64,000 bases of DNA from Thalassovita sp. (GCF_963691685.1 NZ_OY829290.1:1860001-1924000); one strand, 5' to 3'. Shown: positions 9,248 through 18,413, counted from the first letter of the stretch. Notes: generated by a model from the sequence alone, not told the origin. Program-made: numbers and translations.

Positions 9248-10834
9248 TTAGTCTTTGTCTACCAGACGGTAGAACACAAAGTCAGAGGTGGCGCCGTTCA
9301 CGTAGCCGCTGACATTGGTGTCCATGGCAACCTGATAGGCGGCCTGGAACATGATGACGATGGGCGATTCTTTTTGAACCTCGGCCTGCAGGTCCTGATA
9401 GATCTCCAGACGTTTGGCCGGATCGCTTTCGGTCAGCGCCATTTTGGTCTTCTTGTTCAGCTCATCCGGCACCGCCCAGGCATTGCGCCAGGTGGTGGTC
9501 GCCGCATAAGAACCGTCCGAGTTGTCGGAGTTATAGGCAAAGGCCTTGGCGTTGGAATGCGGATCCATGAAATCCGGGCCCCAATAGAGCAGCATAGCCT
9601 CATGGGTCCGCTCACGGTATTTGGTGATCACCTGGCTACCGGTGCCGGGCAGGATCTCAAAGGAAATGCCCGCATCTGCAAAGCTGGCCTGCAGCGACTG
9701 CGCCATATCGGTGAAGGGCGCGGCGTTGATCACATCCAGTTCCACCTTGATCGGTGTCTCGATGCCCGCTTCGGCCAGGATGGCCTTGGCTTTGGCAGGA
9801 TCGTAGCTGAACGGGGTTTCATCGTAGGAACCCGGGAAGCCCTTCGGCCAGAAGGCCTGGTGCACTTCCATCTGACCTTTGATGATCGAGTTGGTCATGC
9901 CTTTGTAGTCAACCAGGTAGCGCGCGGCCTCCCAAACGGCGGGGTCGGTCAGGCTGTCGGTTTTCTGGTTGAACGACAGGAAGTGAACCGCTGCCTGCGG
10001 GAAGGTATCCACCTTGATTGCGCTGGCGTCGAGGCCGGCAATCTGATCCGGGGTCAGGTTGCGCGCCAGATCGATGTCACCGCTTTCCAGCATCAGCTCC
10101 TGCGTGGCGCTTTCGGCGACGTGGCGAATGATGACGCTGTCCATCTTGGGGGCGCCTTTGAAGTAGTCGCCGTGTGCCGACATCCGCACCAGCTGCGCCG
10201 GGCGGTAAGCGTCCAGTTTGAATGGGCCAGAACCCGCAGCATTGGCGTTCAGCCAGGCGTTGCCCATGTCACCGTCAACTTCGTTGGCCATGACGGTTTT
10301 CATGTCCACGATCGAGGCCGGGCGCGCCGCCAGAACGTTCAGAACAAACGCCGGTGAGAAGTCGCCTTCGTATTTCACGGTGACCACATTGCCCTCGGCG
10401 GTGACCATCTGGTCCACATTTTCCGGGGTCCAGCCCAGCTGGGCCAGAATGAAGGCCGGGGTCAGGTTCAGCTTGATCACACGACCCAGCGAATACACCA
10501 CATCAGCCGGGGTGACCGGGTTGCCGGAATGGAAGGTGGCATCATCACGAATGGTGAAGGTGATGGTGCGGCTTGCTGCATCCATCTGCCAGTCGCTGGC
10601 GATCCCGGCGGCCAGGACGGTTGGGTCTTCGGCGTCATATTGCACCAGACGGTCATACATGTTGGTGACCAGCTCGCCCGAGGTGAACTCATAGGCCTGA
10701 GCCGGGTCAATGGCGACGATGTCGTCAATGTTCTGCGCCACAATCAGCGCATTGGGTGGCGTGTCAGCCAGGGCAGCGCCAGCCATCGGCATCGCCATGA
10801 CCGAAGCCAAAAGGGCAGACTTCAACAGTTTCAT
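9248..10834 (-). CDS. Peptide ABC transporter, periplasmic binding protein (SBP family 5)
   Basis: Protein of 528 residues from the ATG at 10834, which has a strong GGAGGAGA upstream; the frame stays open beyond it without a start signal. The first 25 residues are a Sec signal peptide ending near AGAALA-D. The family 5 (DppA/OppA/NikA) signature region is VDMKTVMANEVDG through AGSGPFKLDAYRPAQLVRM, and a typical C-terminal FVFYRLVDKD closes the protein. It captures oligopeptides or similar solutes in the periplasm. The permeases and ATPases it needs are encoded divergently from 11716 onward. The regulator gene lies 80 bases upstream on the same strand. Confidence 0.9.
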   Translation of the reverse strand: MKLLKSALLASVMAMPMAGAALADTPPNALIVAQNIDDIVAIDPAQAYEFTSGELVTNMYDRLVQYDAEDPTVLAAGIASDWQMDAASRTITFTIRDDATFHSGNPVTPADVVYSLGRVIKLNLTPAFILAQLGWTPENVDQMVTAEGNVVTVKYEGDFSPAFVLNVLAARPASIVDMKTVMANEVDGDMGNAWLNANAAGSGPFKLDAYRPAQLVRMSAHGDYFKGAPKMDSVIIRHVAESATQELMLESGDIDLARNLTPDQIAGLDASAIKVDTFPQAAVHFLSFNQKTDSLTDPAVWEAARYLVDYKGMTNSIIKGQMEVHQAFWPKGFPGSYDETPFSYDPAKAKAILAEAGIETPIKVELDVINAAPFTDMAQSLQASFADAGISFEILPGTGSQVITKYRERTHEAMLLYWGPDFMDPHSNAKAFAYNSDNSDGSYAATTTWRNAWAVPDELNKKTKMALTESDPAKRLEIYQDLQAEVQKESPIVIMFQAAYQVAMDTNVSGYVNGATSDFVFYRLVDKD

Positions 10835-10914
10835 GTCTTTCTCCTCCAGGGTGTTCGTTATGTTTTGTTGGCGCCTGAGGCCGCGATGGTGCTGCGGCAT
10901 CAGGGCGGGCTTAT

Positions 10915-11556
10915 TCAGGATTTGCCGTCGCTGGTTGCCAGTTCCGGCAGGTCCATGCGCGATTTGCCTTTCAGGACGCTCAAGGTGCCGGTCCATAGGA
11001 TCCGGGCATCGCGGGCGGTGGGGTTGGACCAGGCATGGGGCGTCTGGCCGCTGTAATGCAGGCTGTCGCCGGCGCGCAGGCGGAAGGTCTGGCCGTCCAG
11101 CATCTGCTCAATCTCGCCGTCCAGCACATAGATGATCTCTTCGCCTTCATGGCTCACCACTTCTGATGCGAACCCTGCGGGCACATGTAGGATGTAGCTT
11201 TGCAGCTCAGCGCCGGGGAATTCGGCATTCAGTGCCTCATAGGTGGTGTCAGACCCCGGCACATTGAACCGCGGCCGGGTGTCGTGGCGGGTCAGCGCGT
11301 CAGAGGGTTTCGGGGTCGCCACGAAATATTCCAGATCAACCTCCAGCGCGGCGGCGATCTGCGCCAGCGTGCCGAGCGTTGGGGTGGCATTGTCGCGTTC
11401 CACCTGGCTGAGATAGCCCACCGACAGCCCCGCCGAATTGCACAGCGCCTGCAGGGTCAGCCCCAACTGTTTGCGCCGCTTGCGGATCAACGCGCCCAGC
11501 TTGGGGCCGGTTTTCGCGGCTTTGCTGCCTGTAGCTTTTGGGTCTTGCTCTGCCAT
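10915..11556 (-). CDS. XRE-family regulator with C-terminal cupin
   Basis: Protein of 213 residues. A helix-turn-helix occupies about residues 19-75 (LGALIRKRRKQLGLT, then SVGYLSQVERDNATP). A cupin_2 barrel follows at about residues 120-200 with SHEGEEIIYVLDGE and GDSLHYSGQTPHAW. This architecture is that of PuuR-like one-component regulators, which sense a small metabolite through the cupin. It is transcribed away from the transporter operon, and a perfect inverted repeat sits in the shared promoter region, so autoregulation together with control of peptide uptake is likely. The effector is unknown. Confidence 0.88.
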   Translation of the reverse strand: MAEQDPKATGSKAAKTGPKLGALIRKRRKQLGLTLQALCNSAGLSVGYLSQVERDNATPTLGTLAQIAAALEVDLEYFVATPKPSDALTRHDTRPRFNVPGSDTTYEALNAEFPGAELQSYILHVPAGFASEVVSHEGEEIIYVLDGEIEQMLDGQTFRLRAGDSLHYSGQTPHAWSNPTARDARILWTGTLSVLKGKSRMDLPELATSDGKS

Positions 11557-11587
11557 GGGGTCCTCCGTCTCGACTCAGAGGTTAGTA

Positions 11588-11616
11588 AAAAAATTTTTGT
11601 GATGCAAAAATTTTTT
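11588..11616. promoter_or_regulatory. Perfect 12-bp inverted repeat, candidate operator
   Basis: AAAAAATTTTTG and CAAAAATTTTTT are perfect mirror arms with a 5-base TGATG spacer. They lie 31 bases before the regulator start and about 100 bases before the first permease. The repeat is the most conspicuous signal in the divergent promoter region and suits a dimeric XRE protein. Confidence 0.6.
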
Positions 11617-11715
11617 GCCAAACTTTGCAAAGAACTTTATGGACGGCGCAGAAAATGATGCATCCTGCAGGGCAGGGCGTGCCCGTCGACAAGACAGATC
11701 AGAGGAGAGAACCTC

Positions 11716-12762
11716 TTGTCCAACAAAGGAAATTCCAAAAGTAAGCTGCTGAGCCTGCTGACGGGAATCGCCGGTTTTGCCTTTGTGGTGGTGCTGACGT
11801 TTCTTGGTCTTCTGGCGATCACTTTCTTTATTGGTCGCGTGGTGCCAATCGATCCGGTGCTGTCGGTGGTCGGCGATCGCGCCACGCAGGAACAATATGA
11901 TGCGGCGCGCATTGCGATGGGTCTGGATCAGCCCCTGTGGCGGCAGTTTCTGACATACGTCGCGGATGTGGCGCGCGGTGATTTTGGCATGTCGATATCC
12001 ACCAACCGCCCGGTGGCCGAGGATCTGGCCCGCGTCTTCCCCGCCACGCTGGAGATGGCCACCCTGGGCATCATCATCGGTGTCGTGCTGGGGGTGCCGA
12101 CAGGGGTCTGGGCGGCCGCCAAACAGGGCACTTGGGTGGATCAGATCATCCGTGTCTTTGCGCTGCTGGGTTATTCGGTGCCGGCCTTCTGGCTGGGCCT
12201 TGTCGGGCTGGCAGTGTTTTACGCAGGGCTTGGCTGGGTCGCGGGACCGGGCCGGGTGGATATCTATTACGAGGGTCTGGTTGATCCGATTTCAGGCGTG
12301 TTGCTGATCGATGCGCTGCTCATTGGCGACACCGAAGTGTTCTGGAACGCCCTGTCGCATCTGGTGCTGCCGTCGCTGATCCTCGGCTTCTTCAGCCTGG
12401 CCTATATCGCGCGGATGACCCGTAGTTTCATGCTGGACCAGCTGGGGCAGGAGTTTATCACCACCGCCCGTGTCAAAGGCGTTTCGGAATGGAAGGTGAT
12501 CTGGTCCCACGGGTTCAAACCGATCCGCGTACCGCTGATCACCGTGATCGGCCTGTCTTATGCGGCGCTGCTCGAAGGCTCGGTCATGATTGAGACGGTG
12601 TTCAGCTGGCCGGGCATTGGCAACTACCTGACCCATGCGCTGCTGAACGCCGATATGAACGCCGTTCTGGGCGCCACGCTGGTGATCGGGGCTGTGTTCA
12701 TCTTCATCAACAAAATTTCGGACGTGCTCTACCGCGTCCTCGACCCGCGGAGCAAATCATGA
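11716..12762 (+). CDS. Peptide ABC transporter permease, DppB type
   Basis: Protein of 348 residues starting with TTG at 11716; AGAGGAGAG lies just upstream and no better start exists. Six membrane segments are expected, the first at about residues 15-38. The family EAA loop is at YIARMTRSFMLDQLGQEFITTARVKG, shown by its A-R-x-K-G core, and the C-terminus shows the DppB ending VIGAVFIFINKISDVLYRVLDPR. It forms half of the inner-membrane channel with the next gene, which it overlaps by four bases. Confidence 0.9.
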   Translation: MSNKGNSKSKLLSLLTGIAGFAFVVVLTFLGLLAITFFIGRVVPIDPVLSVVGDRATQEQYDAARIAMGLDQPLWRQFLTYVADVARGDFGMSISTNRPVAEDLARVFPATLEMATLGIIIGVVLGVPTGVWAAAKQGTWVDQIIRVFALLGYSVPAFWLGLVGLAVFYAGLGWVAGPGRVDIYYEGLVDPISGVLLIDALLIGDTEVFWNALSHLVLPSLILGFFSLAYIARMTRSFMLDQLGQEFITTARVKGVSEWKVIWSHGFKPIRVPLITVIGLSYAALLEGSVMIETVFSWPGIGNYLTHALLNADMNAVLGATLVIGAVFIFINKISDVLYRVLDPRSKS

Positions 12763-13661
12763 CGACGATTGACTGGCTTCTCGCTGACTCGCCCACGTCA
12801 CGGCTGCAGGCCAATGCCGGGCGGGCCTATCGCATGCTGCGCGCCCTGATGCGCAACCCGCTGGCGGTGATTGGCGGGATCATCATCCTGACCCTGATCT
12901 TTGCCGCGGCCTTCGCGCCCTGGATCGCCCCCGAAAGCCCGCTGGGTCAAAATCTGGAGGCCCGCCTGCTGCCGCCATCGGCCGATCATTGGATGGGCAC
13001 GGATGAGTTGGGCCGCGATATCTTCAGCCGGGTGGTCCATGGCGCCCGCATCACGCTAGTGATCGTGGCGCTGGTCGCGCTGATTTCCGCGCCGCTGGGT
13101 CTGATCATTGGGGCGGTCGCTGGCTATTTTGGGGGCTGGACCGATAAAGTGCTGATGGGGCTGACTGATGTGTTCCTGTCGATGCCCAAGCTGATCCTTG
13201 CGCTGGCCTTTGTGGCCGCGCTGGGGCCGGGCATTGAAAACGCCATCATCGCGATTGCCATCACCGCATGGCCCGCCTATGCGCGGATCGCCCGGGCGGA
13301 AACGCTGACCTTTCGTAACTCTGAATTCATCGCCGCCACGCGCCTTCTGGGGGCCTCACACAGCCGGATCATTGTGCAGCATGTGCTGCCGCTCTGCACC
13401 TCATCGATGATCATCCGGGTAACGCTGGATATGGCCGGGATCATTCTGACCGCGGCCGGGCTTGGCTTTCTTGGCCTTGGGGCGCAGCCGCCGCTGCCGG
13501 AATGGGGGGCGATGATTTCCCGCGGTCGGACCTTTATTCTTGATCAATGGTGGGTGGCCACAATGCCGGGCTTCGCCATCATTCTGGTCAGCCTTGGCTT
13601 CTGTTTCTTGGGCGACGGGCTGCGCGATGTGCTGGACCCGAAACAGGGGGGCAAATCATGA
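12759..13661 (+). CDS. Peptide ABC transporter permease, DppC type
   Basis: Protein of 300 residues overlapping the previous stop (ATGA). It has the DppC N-terminal extension with one membrane segment (about residues 36-56), then the periplasmic MGTDELGRDIFSRVVHGAR motif that marks this family. The EAA loop contains the core ATRLLGASHSRI. The end GFCFLGDGLRDVLDPK is diagnostic of DppC/OppC proteins. It pairs with the DppB-type protein. Confidence 0.92.
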   Translation: MTTIDWLLADSPTSRLQANAGRAYRMLRALMRNPLAVIGGIIILTLIFAAAFAPWIAPESPLGQNLEARLLPPSADHWMGTDELGRDIFSRVVHGARITLVIVALVALISAPLGLIIGAVAGYFGGWTDKVLMGLTDVFLSMPKLILALAFVAALGPGIENAIIAIAITAWPAYARIARAETLTFRNSEFIAATRLLGASHSRIIVQHVLPLCTSSMIIRVTLDMAGIILTAAGLGFLGLGAQPPLPEWGAMISRGRTFILDQWWVATMPGFAIILVSLGFCFLGDGLRDVLDPKQGGKS

Positions 13662-14500
13662 CCGCGCCGAAACCTTTGTTGGATGTTGAAAACCTCCGCG
13701 TCAGCTTCCCCACACCGACAGGTCCGGTGGAGGTTGTGAAGGGATTGAACCTGAGCCTTGGCCGTGAACGCCTTGGGATTGTTGGGGAAAGTGGATCGGG
13801 TAAGTCGATGACGGGCCGTGCCATCCTGCGCCTGATCCGCAAACCCGGCAAGATGACCGCGGATCGGCTGGCCTTTGACGGGGTTGAGCTGCAGGGGTTG
13901 AGCGAAAGCAAGATGCGCGATCTGCGCGGGGCGCGGATTTCGATGATCATGCAGGACCCCAAGTTTTCGCTCAATCCGGTGATGACCATCGGCTACCAGA
14001 TTGCCGAAGCGCTGAAAGCCCATGAAAGCCTCAGCCGGCGCGACGTGCAGGCGCGGGTGATTGAGATGCTGCAGGCGGTGCGCATTAACGATCCTGAACA
14101 GGTGGCGCAGATGTACCCGCATCAGGTCTCGGGCGGGATGGGGCAGCGGATCATGATCGCCATGATGCTTATCCCACGGCCCGACCTGCTGATCGCGGAT
14201 GAACCCACCTCGGCCTTGGATGTGTCCGTGCAGGGGCAGGTGCTGGATCTGATTGATGAGCTGGTGCGCGAAAAGGGCATGGGGCTGATCCTGATCAGCC
14301 ATGACCTCAATCTGGTGGCGCGGTATTGCGACCGGATCATGGTGATGCACGCGGGCCAGGTGGTGGAAACCTGCGCGGCCAAGGATCTGCATAAGGCGCA
14401 GCATCCTTACACGCGCGGCCTGCTGGCGGCGGTGCCGCAAATGAAAGAAACCCGTGAGGTTCTGCCCGTGCTGGACCGCAGCCAATGGGGGGGCACCTGA
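13658..14500 (+). CDS. Peptide ABC transporter ATP-binding protein, DppD type
   Basis: Protein of 280 residues from the ATG at 13658, which overlaps the preceding stop; upstream open frame belongs to the permease region. Walker A is GESGSGKS, the signature is VSGGMGQR and Walker B is LLIADEPTSALD, followed by the switch His in LISHDL. The C-terminal extension contains HPYTRGLLAAVP, the hallmark of oligopeptide transporter ATPases. The signature has G in place of the usual Q in SGGMxQR, reading GGMGQR as expected for DppD-like proteins. Confidence 0.92.
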   Translation: MTAPKPLLDVENLRVSFPTPTGPVEVVKGLNLSLGRERLGIVGESGSGKSMTGRAILRLIRKPGKMTADRLAFDGVELQGLSESKMRDLRGARISMIMQDPKFSLNPVMTIGYQIAEALKAHESLSRRDVQARVIEMLQAVRINDPEQVAQMYPHQVSGGMGQRIMIAMMLIPRPDLLIADEPTSALDVSVQGQVLDLIDELVREKGMGLILISHDLNLVARYCDRIMVMHAGQVVETCAAKDLHKAQHPYTRGLLAAVPQMKETREVLPVLDRSQWGGT

Positions 14501-14501
14501 G

Positions 14502-15248
14502 ATGGGCAATCCTGCGATCCTACTGAAAGATCTGGATATTTCCTACGGCACCACCAAAGTGGTGCGCGATGTGAACCTGTCTGTCGCCGCGGGCGAAAGC
14601 TTCGCGCTTGTTGGCGAAAGCGGCTCGGGAAAATCAACGGTGCTGAAGGCCATCGCCGGGCTTGCTCCCGATTGGACCGGTCAGATTTCGGTGCTGGGAC
14701 AGCCGCGCGGACATGGGCCGGACAGCGGGTTTGCCAAGACCTGCCAGATGGTGTTTCAGGATCCCTATGGTTCCCTCCATCCGCGCAAAGTGGTGGATGC
14801 CGTGCTGCGGGAACCGCTGAAAGTCCACGGGCTGGGCAACCGCGATGCCCGCATTGCTGAGGTGCTGAATGCCGTTGGGCTGGACCAGCGTTTCCGCTTC
14901 CGGTTTCCACATCAGCTGTCCGGTGGTCAGCGTCAGCGGGTGGCGATTGCCCGCGCGCTGATGCTGGGGCCCAAGGTGATGCTGCTGGATGAGCCGACCT
15001 CCGCCCTGGATGTTTCTGTGCAGGCGGAAATCCTGAACCTGTTGAAACGCCTGCGCGCTGAACAGGGGCTGACCTATCTGATGGTCACCCACAACCTGCC
15101 CGTGGTCAGCTTCATGTGTGACCGTATGGCGGTGATGAACAAAGGTGAGATTGTCGAAATTGCGGATGCAAAACAACTGCATAGCGGCGACTTCTCACAT
15201 GACTATACCCGTGAACTCTATGCCGCCAGCGGCGCAGAGCCCGTATGA
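14502..15248 (+). CDS. Peptide ABC transporter ATP-binding protein, DppF type
   Basis: Protein of 248 residues from the ATG at 14502, immediately after the DppD stop. Walker A is GESGSGKST, the signature LSGGQRQRVAIARAL and Walker B VMLLDEPTSALD; MVTHNL carries the switch His. It is shorter than many DppF proteins because the usual C-terminal peptide-transporter extension is reduced to a brief HDYTRELYAASG segment. With DppD it forms the ATPase heterodimer. Confidence 0.9.
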   Translation: MGNPAILLKDLDISYGTTKVVRDVNLSVAAGESFALVGESGSGKSTVLKAIAGLAPDWTGQISVLGQPRGHGPDSGFAKTCQMVFQDPYGSLHPRKVVDAVLREPLKVHGLGNRDARIAEVLNAVGLDQRFRFRFPHQLSGGQRQRVAIARALMLGPKVMLLDEPTSALDVSVQAEILNLLKRLRAEQGLTYLMVTHNLPVVSFMCDRMAVMNKGEIVEIADAKQLHSGDFSHDYTRELYAASGAEPV

Positions 15249-15258
15249 AGGACGTAAA

Positions 15259-15759
15259 ATGAGTACCCCTGAGATCACCACAGCCCTCGCGATATTTACC
15301 GAAAGCCTCAGCAAGGCGACCACTGAGTCGCAAGCCTATGACGCCCTGTCGGCACTGACAGCCGCGACCGTTGGGGTGAAGCTGTTCACCATCATGACCG
15401 TGGACATGGAGGCGCTGCTGGCCCGGCGCGCCTATACCAACCGGCCGAATGCCTACCCAACATCTGGCACCAAGCCGATCGTTTTTGATGACTGGTTTCA
15501 ATCGGTCCACAAACGGCATGAGACGTTTGTTGCCAACACCTTAGAGGATATTTCTAAAGTGTTTGGTGACTATGAGCTGATCGGCGAGCTGGGCTGCGGT
15601 TCGGTGGTGAACCTGCCGATCCTCAACAAGGGCGAGCTGATCGCGACGATCAATATCCTGCACGAAGAGCAGTTCTACACACCGCAAAAGGTTGCACTGG
15701 CGCAAGAGGTCTTGACCCTGCCGGCTTTGGCCGCGCTGGCCTTGGCGCGTCAGTTGTAA
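15259..15759 (+). CDS. GAF domain protein
   Basis: Protein of 166 residues from the ATG at 15259, ten bases after the ATPase stop and preceded by GAAGGA. Almost the whole chain is one GAF-like domain: an N-terminal helix, the strand KLFTIMTVD, the segment FGDYELIGELGCGSVVNLPI, then ATINILHEEQFYTP. No enzymatic or DNA-binding domain is attached. GAF domains bind small ligands, so it might sense or bind the imported solute. It is the last gene of the transporter operon and ends at a strong terminator. Function is otherwise unknown. Confidence 0.75.
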   Translation: MSTPEITTALAIFTESLSKATTESQAYDALSALTAATVGVKLFTIMTVDMEALLARRAYTNRPNAYPTSGTKPIVFDDWFQSVHKRHETFVANTLEDISKVFGDYELIGELGCGSVVNLPILNKGELIATINILHEEQFYTPQKVALAQEVLTLPALAALALARQL

Positions 15760-15805
15760 CTTGGGTCAGATCGCCCCACGTGGGGTGGGTCGTCTGACCC
15801 CAAGG

Positions 15806-15840
15806 GACCCCGGTGCATCGCGCGCCGGGGTCAATTTTTT
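15806..15840 (+). terminator. Rho-independent terminator
   Basis: Stem GACCCCGG (15806-15813) and CCGGGGTC (15825-15832) is followed by AATTTTTT, ending the peptide transporter operon. Confidence 0.9.
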
Positions 15841-15843
15841 GCG

Positions 15844-16179
15844 TTAGGCGCTCAATTCGTCGAAACACTCCAAGGCTTTGCTGGCATACATCACCGACGG
15901 TCCACCGCCCATCTGAATGGCCATGCCCAAGGCTTCGCCAACCTCATCGCGGGTGGCGCCTGCGCGGATCAGCGCGTCAACATGGAACATGATGCAGGGT
16001 TCGCAGCGGCTGGCCACAGCAATGCCAAGGGCCACAAATTCCTTGGTTTTGTGATCCAGTGCCCCGTCACCCTTTACCGTTGCGCCCATTGCACTGAAGG
16101 CTTTGGTGGTGTCGGGTATCGCGCCGTTCAAGTTACGCACCTGGCCTTTAACGTCGGCGAATTTTTCTTTCCACGCCAT
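15844..16179 (-). CDS. Carboxymuconolactone decarboxylase/AhpD-like protein
   Basis: Protein of 111 residues from the ATG at 16179, with AGGAAGA upstream; a longer frame to 16248 lacks a signal. It is a single CMD helical domain with the AhpD-type redox motif CEPCIMFHVDALI, in which the two Cys and the following His form the peroxidatic/relay site. This points to an alkylhydroperoxidase-like thiol activity rather than a true decarboxylase. The family acts as trimers or hexamers. Its gene stands alone, and its substrate is unknown. Confidence 0.85.
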   Translation of the reverse strand: MAWKEKFADVKGQVRNLNGAIPDTTKAFSAMGATVKGDGALDHKTKEFVALGIAVASRCEPCIMFHVDALIRAGATRDEVGEALGMAIQMGGGPSVMYASKALECFDELSA

Positions 16180-16282
16180 TGGTCTTCCTACTCGCATTAT
16201 CAGAATTGAATGTGTGCGGCAGTAAGACCACATTTCGCCGGTGGTCAACCTTGATCTGTGTCAGCTTGCGGCCTCGCCGGGC

Positions 16283-16936
16283 TCAGCCGGGCCGCCGGGC
16301 GATGAAAGACAGGTTGTTGGCGGGCATTTCCACCACTTGCACCATCTCCAGCCAGTTGGTTTGCAGCCAGTCGATCACGTCCCAGTCATCCTTGTAGCCA
16401 ATGGCCGCGTCCTGGGCCTGCAGGCTGGCGTGAAACCGGGCGTCGCCCTCAGATGTGGTTTCGCCGTCCCGCAGGAAGGGGCCGTAGACGATAAAGACAC
16501 CGCCGGGGGCCAGGGCTTGCGCGGCCTCGGCGATCAGGCGTTTGGCCTCATCGGTGGAAATCAGATGCAACAGGTTCACTAGCAGGATCAGATTCTGGCC
16601 GCCATGATCTGCGGACCATCCTACAGCGGTGGCATTGAGCGCGATGGCATCGGCCAGATTGTCCTGCCCGGCCCCATGGGCGTTGATCGAACGGCGCCGA
16701 TCGGCATCGGGATCGCTGGGCTGCCATTGCAGTTGGGGCAGGGCGCGGGCCAGGGCCACCGCGTGTTCACCGGTGCCCGATGCGATTTCCAGCGCCTTGC
16801 CTGTTGCGGGCGCATGGGCGCGGACCAGATCGATGATGTAATCCATATTGCGCTGTGCCGAGGGCGCAAAAAGGCGGCCGTCACCATCAGCGGCGTCCAT
16901 GTTCGGGCTGTCAGGTAGGGTCAGTTTGCGGCTCAT
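16283..16936 (-). CDS. DUF938 class I SAM-dependent methyltransferase-like protein
   Basis: Protein of 217 residues from the ATG at 16936 with GGAGGAAA upstream. The Rossmann methyltransferase core shows motif I as LEIASGTGEHAVALA, followed by WQPSDPD. Later motifs are ILLVNLLHLIS and GGVFIVYGPFLRDG. The N-terminus RLFAPSAQRN is characteristic of DUF938. It is probably cytoplasmic. No target is known for the family, and the neighbours give no clue. Confidence 0.82.
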   Translation of the reverse strand: MSRKLTLPDSPNMDAADGDGRLFAPSAQRNMDYIIDLVRAHAPATGKALEIASGTGEHAVALARALPQLQWQPSDPDADRRRSINAHGAGQDNLADAIALNATAVGWSADHGGQNLILLVNLLHLISTDEAKRLIAEAAQALAPGGVFIVYGPFLRDGETTSEGDARFHASLQAQDAAIGYKDDWDVIDWLQTNWLEMVQVVEMPANNLSFIARRPG

Positions 16937-17024
16937 CGGGCTTTCCTCCATCTTGCGGCGAGCCTAGGGGCAAAGCGTGTCCTTGCCCAGAGCTGGCAGA
17001 TCACGAGGCCGTAAAATGATCGAT

Positions 17025-17054
17025 GCCGGCACAGCCCCCCTAGGCTGTACCGGC
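17025..17054 (-). terminator. Possible terminator hairpin after cpaE
   Basis: GCCGG/CCGGC and ACAGCC/GGCTGT form a bulged stem 65 bases beyond the cpaE stop. There is no clear U tract, so termination is only a guess. Confidence 0.35.
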
Positions 17055-17118
17055 ACCGACGCCTCAGGCAACACCGCACCCGCAGGTGTGGTGATGTCCC
17101 CCCCGAGAATACCTGGGC

Positions 17119-18387
17119 TTACCCTTTGTTTTTGCCGCGCTTGAAGAACCGCATGCCGACGGCGCTGTCGCTGGGATTGGACAGACCGCTGAGGGCGGTT
17201 GCCAGCTTGCCAAAGGCCTGACGCTGGCTGCGGTTTTGTTTGTGCTGCACCACCAATGTGCCGTTGTTGTCGGCGCTGCCGTATTTGGCGGCGTCAAACA
17301 TCAGCTCGACCGGTTCATTGACCCCCAGCGCTTTGACAAAGTCTGCGGGTTTGATTTCAGGTCGTTTCGGCTGCTTGATCTGGTTCAGCACCAGATGCGG
17401 TTTCTTTTCGCCAATGCGGATCGAGGCCAGCATTTCAATCAGCGACCGTGTGTTGCGCAGGCTGGCCAGATCCGGCGTTGCCACCAGCACCACCTCGTCC
17501 GCCAGATAGAGCGCTTTGCGCGTCAGCGGCGTCAGGGTCGAGGGCAGATCCAGCACCACATGCGGGGCCAGAACACGGATCAGGTCCATCGAATAGGCCA
17601 GGGCCTCTGGATCCAACTCGCGGTCCTGTTGATGGTTCTGCGGTCCGGCCAGCAGACGCAGCTGGTCGTCATAGTTGATCAGCAGACGTTCCAGTTTCTG
17701 GTCGTCCAGCTTTTCGGAATTGGCAATCGCGCCGATCAGATCCTGTTCAGGATTGCGGTTCAGGCACAGGCCAGCGGTGCCGAACTCAAAATCCAGATCC
17801 ACCAGGATCGATTGGGCCCGGGCCTGTTCACCCAGAAACCATGCCGCGTTATGCGCAATGGTCGAAGATCCTGCGCCACCACGGGCGCCGATCACCGCGT
17901 GAATGCGACCAAGATGCACCTTGTCGGGGTCACGGAACAGTTCAAACAGCGCGGTGACCAGCAGCGGGGCTGTGACCGGGGTCTGCAGATAGTCTGCAAC
18001 GCCCTGACGGGTCAGCGCCCGGTAAAGCGCGATGTCATTGGAGGGGCCGATCAGCACCAGTTCGGTGTCGACACGGCAGAGCTGGGCCAGGCTGTCCAGC
18101 TGATTGAACAGTTTGGTGGGGTCGTCATCGACCTCAATCACCAAAAGGTCCGGGCTGTCGGCATCCTGATAAGCGGCAATCGCCTGCTCCATGCCGCCGC
18201 TCATCAGCTGGCAGCGCACGCGGCTCAGGTGACGGCTGGCCTGCATCTGTTGCAGCGCATTGCGGGTTTGCGGCGTGGCTGCGAAGGCATCGCAGGTCAT
18301 TGCGGGCAATCGACCAATGGCCGGGCGCATACCGCCGATGTTGTCGGGATCGGATGGATCCGCTGTGAATTTGGTGAAGATCTTCAT
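17119..18387 (-). CDS. cpaE: Tad pilus assembly ATPase CpaE/TadZ
   Basis: Protein of 422 residues from the ATG at 18387, with GAGGTAAA upstream. Residues 1-150 form a receiver-like, atypical N-terminal domain. Residues about 160-390 form a ParA/MinD-like domain with the deviant Walker-like stretch VIGARGGAGSSTIAHN, the switch LVDLDFEFGTAGL, and HVVLDLPSTLTPL. In the Tad system this protein localises the secretion apparatus at a cell pole. The gene follows cpaB by 26 bases. In most tad loci a secretin gene and cpaD lie between the two; they are absent here. Confidence 0.92.
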   Translation of the reverse strand: MKIFTKFTADPSDPDNIGGMRPAIGRLPAMTCDAFAATPQTRNALQQMQASRHLSRVRCQLMSGGMEQAIAAYQDADSPDLLVIEVDDDPTKLFNQLDSLAQLCRVDTELVLIGPSNDIALYRALTRQGVADYLQTPVTAPLLVTALFELFRDPDKVHLGRIHAVIGARGGAGSSTIAHNAAWFLGEQARAQSILVDLDFEFGTAGLCLNRNPEQDLIGAIANSEKLDDQKLERLLINYDDQLRLLAGPQNHQQDRELDPEALAYSMDLIRVLAPHVVLDLPSTLTPLTRKALYLADEVVLVATPDLASLRNTRSLIEMLASIRIGEKKPHLVLNQIKQPKRPEIKPADFVKALGVNEPVELMFDAAKYGSADNNGTLVVQHKQNRSQRQAFGKLATALSGLSNPSDSAVGMRFFKRGKNKG

Positions 18388-18413
18388 ACCGTTTACCTCA
18401 GGGGGGAAGGCGC

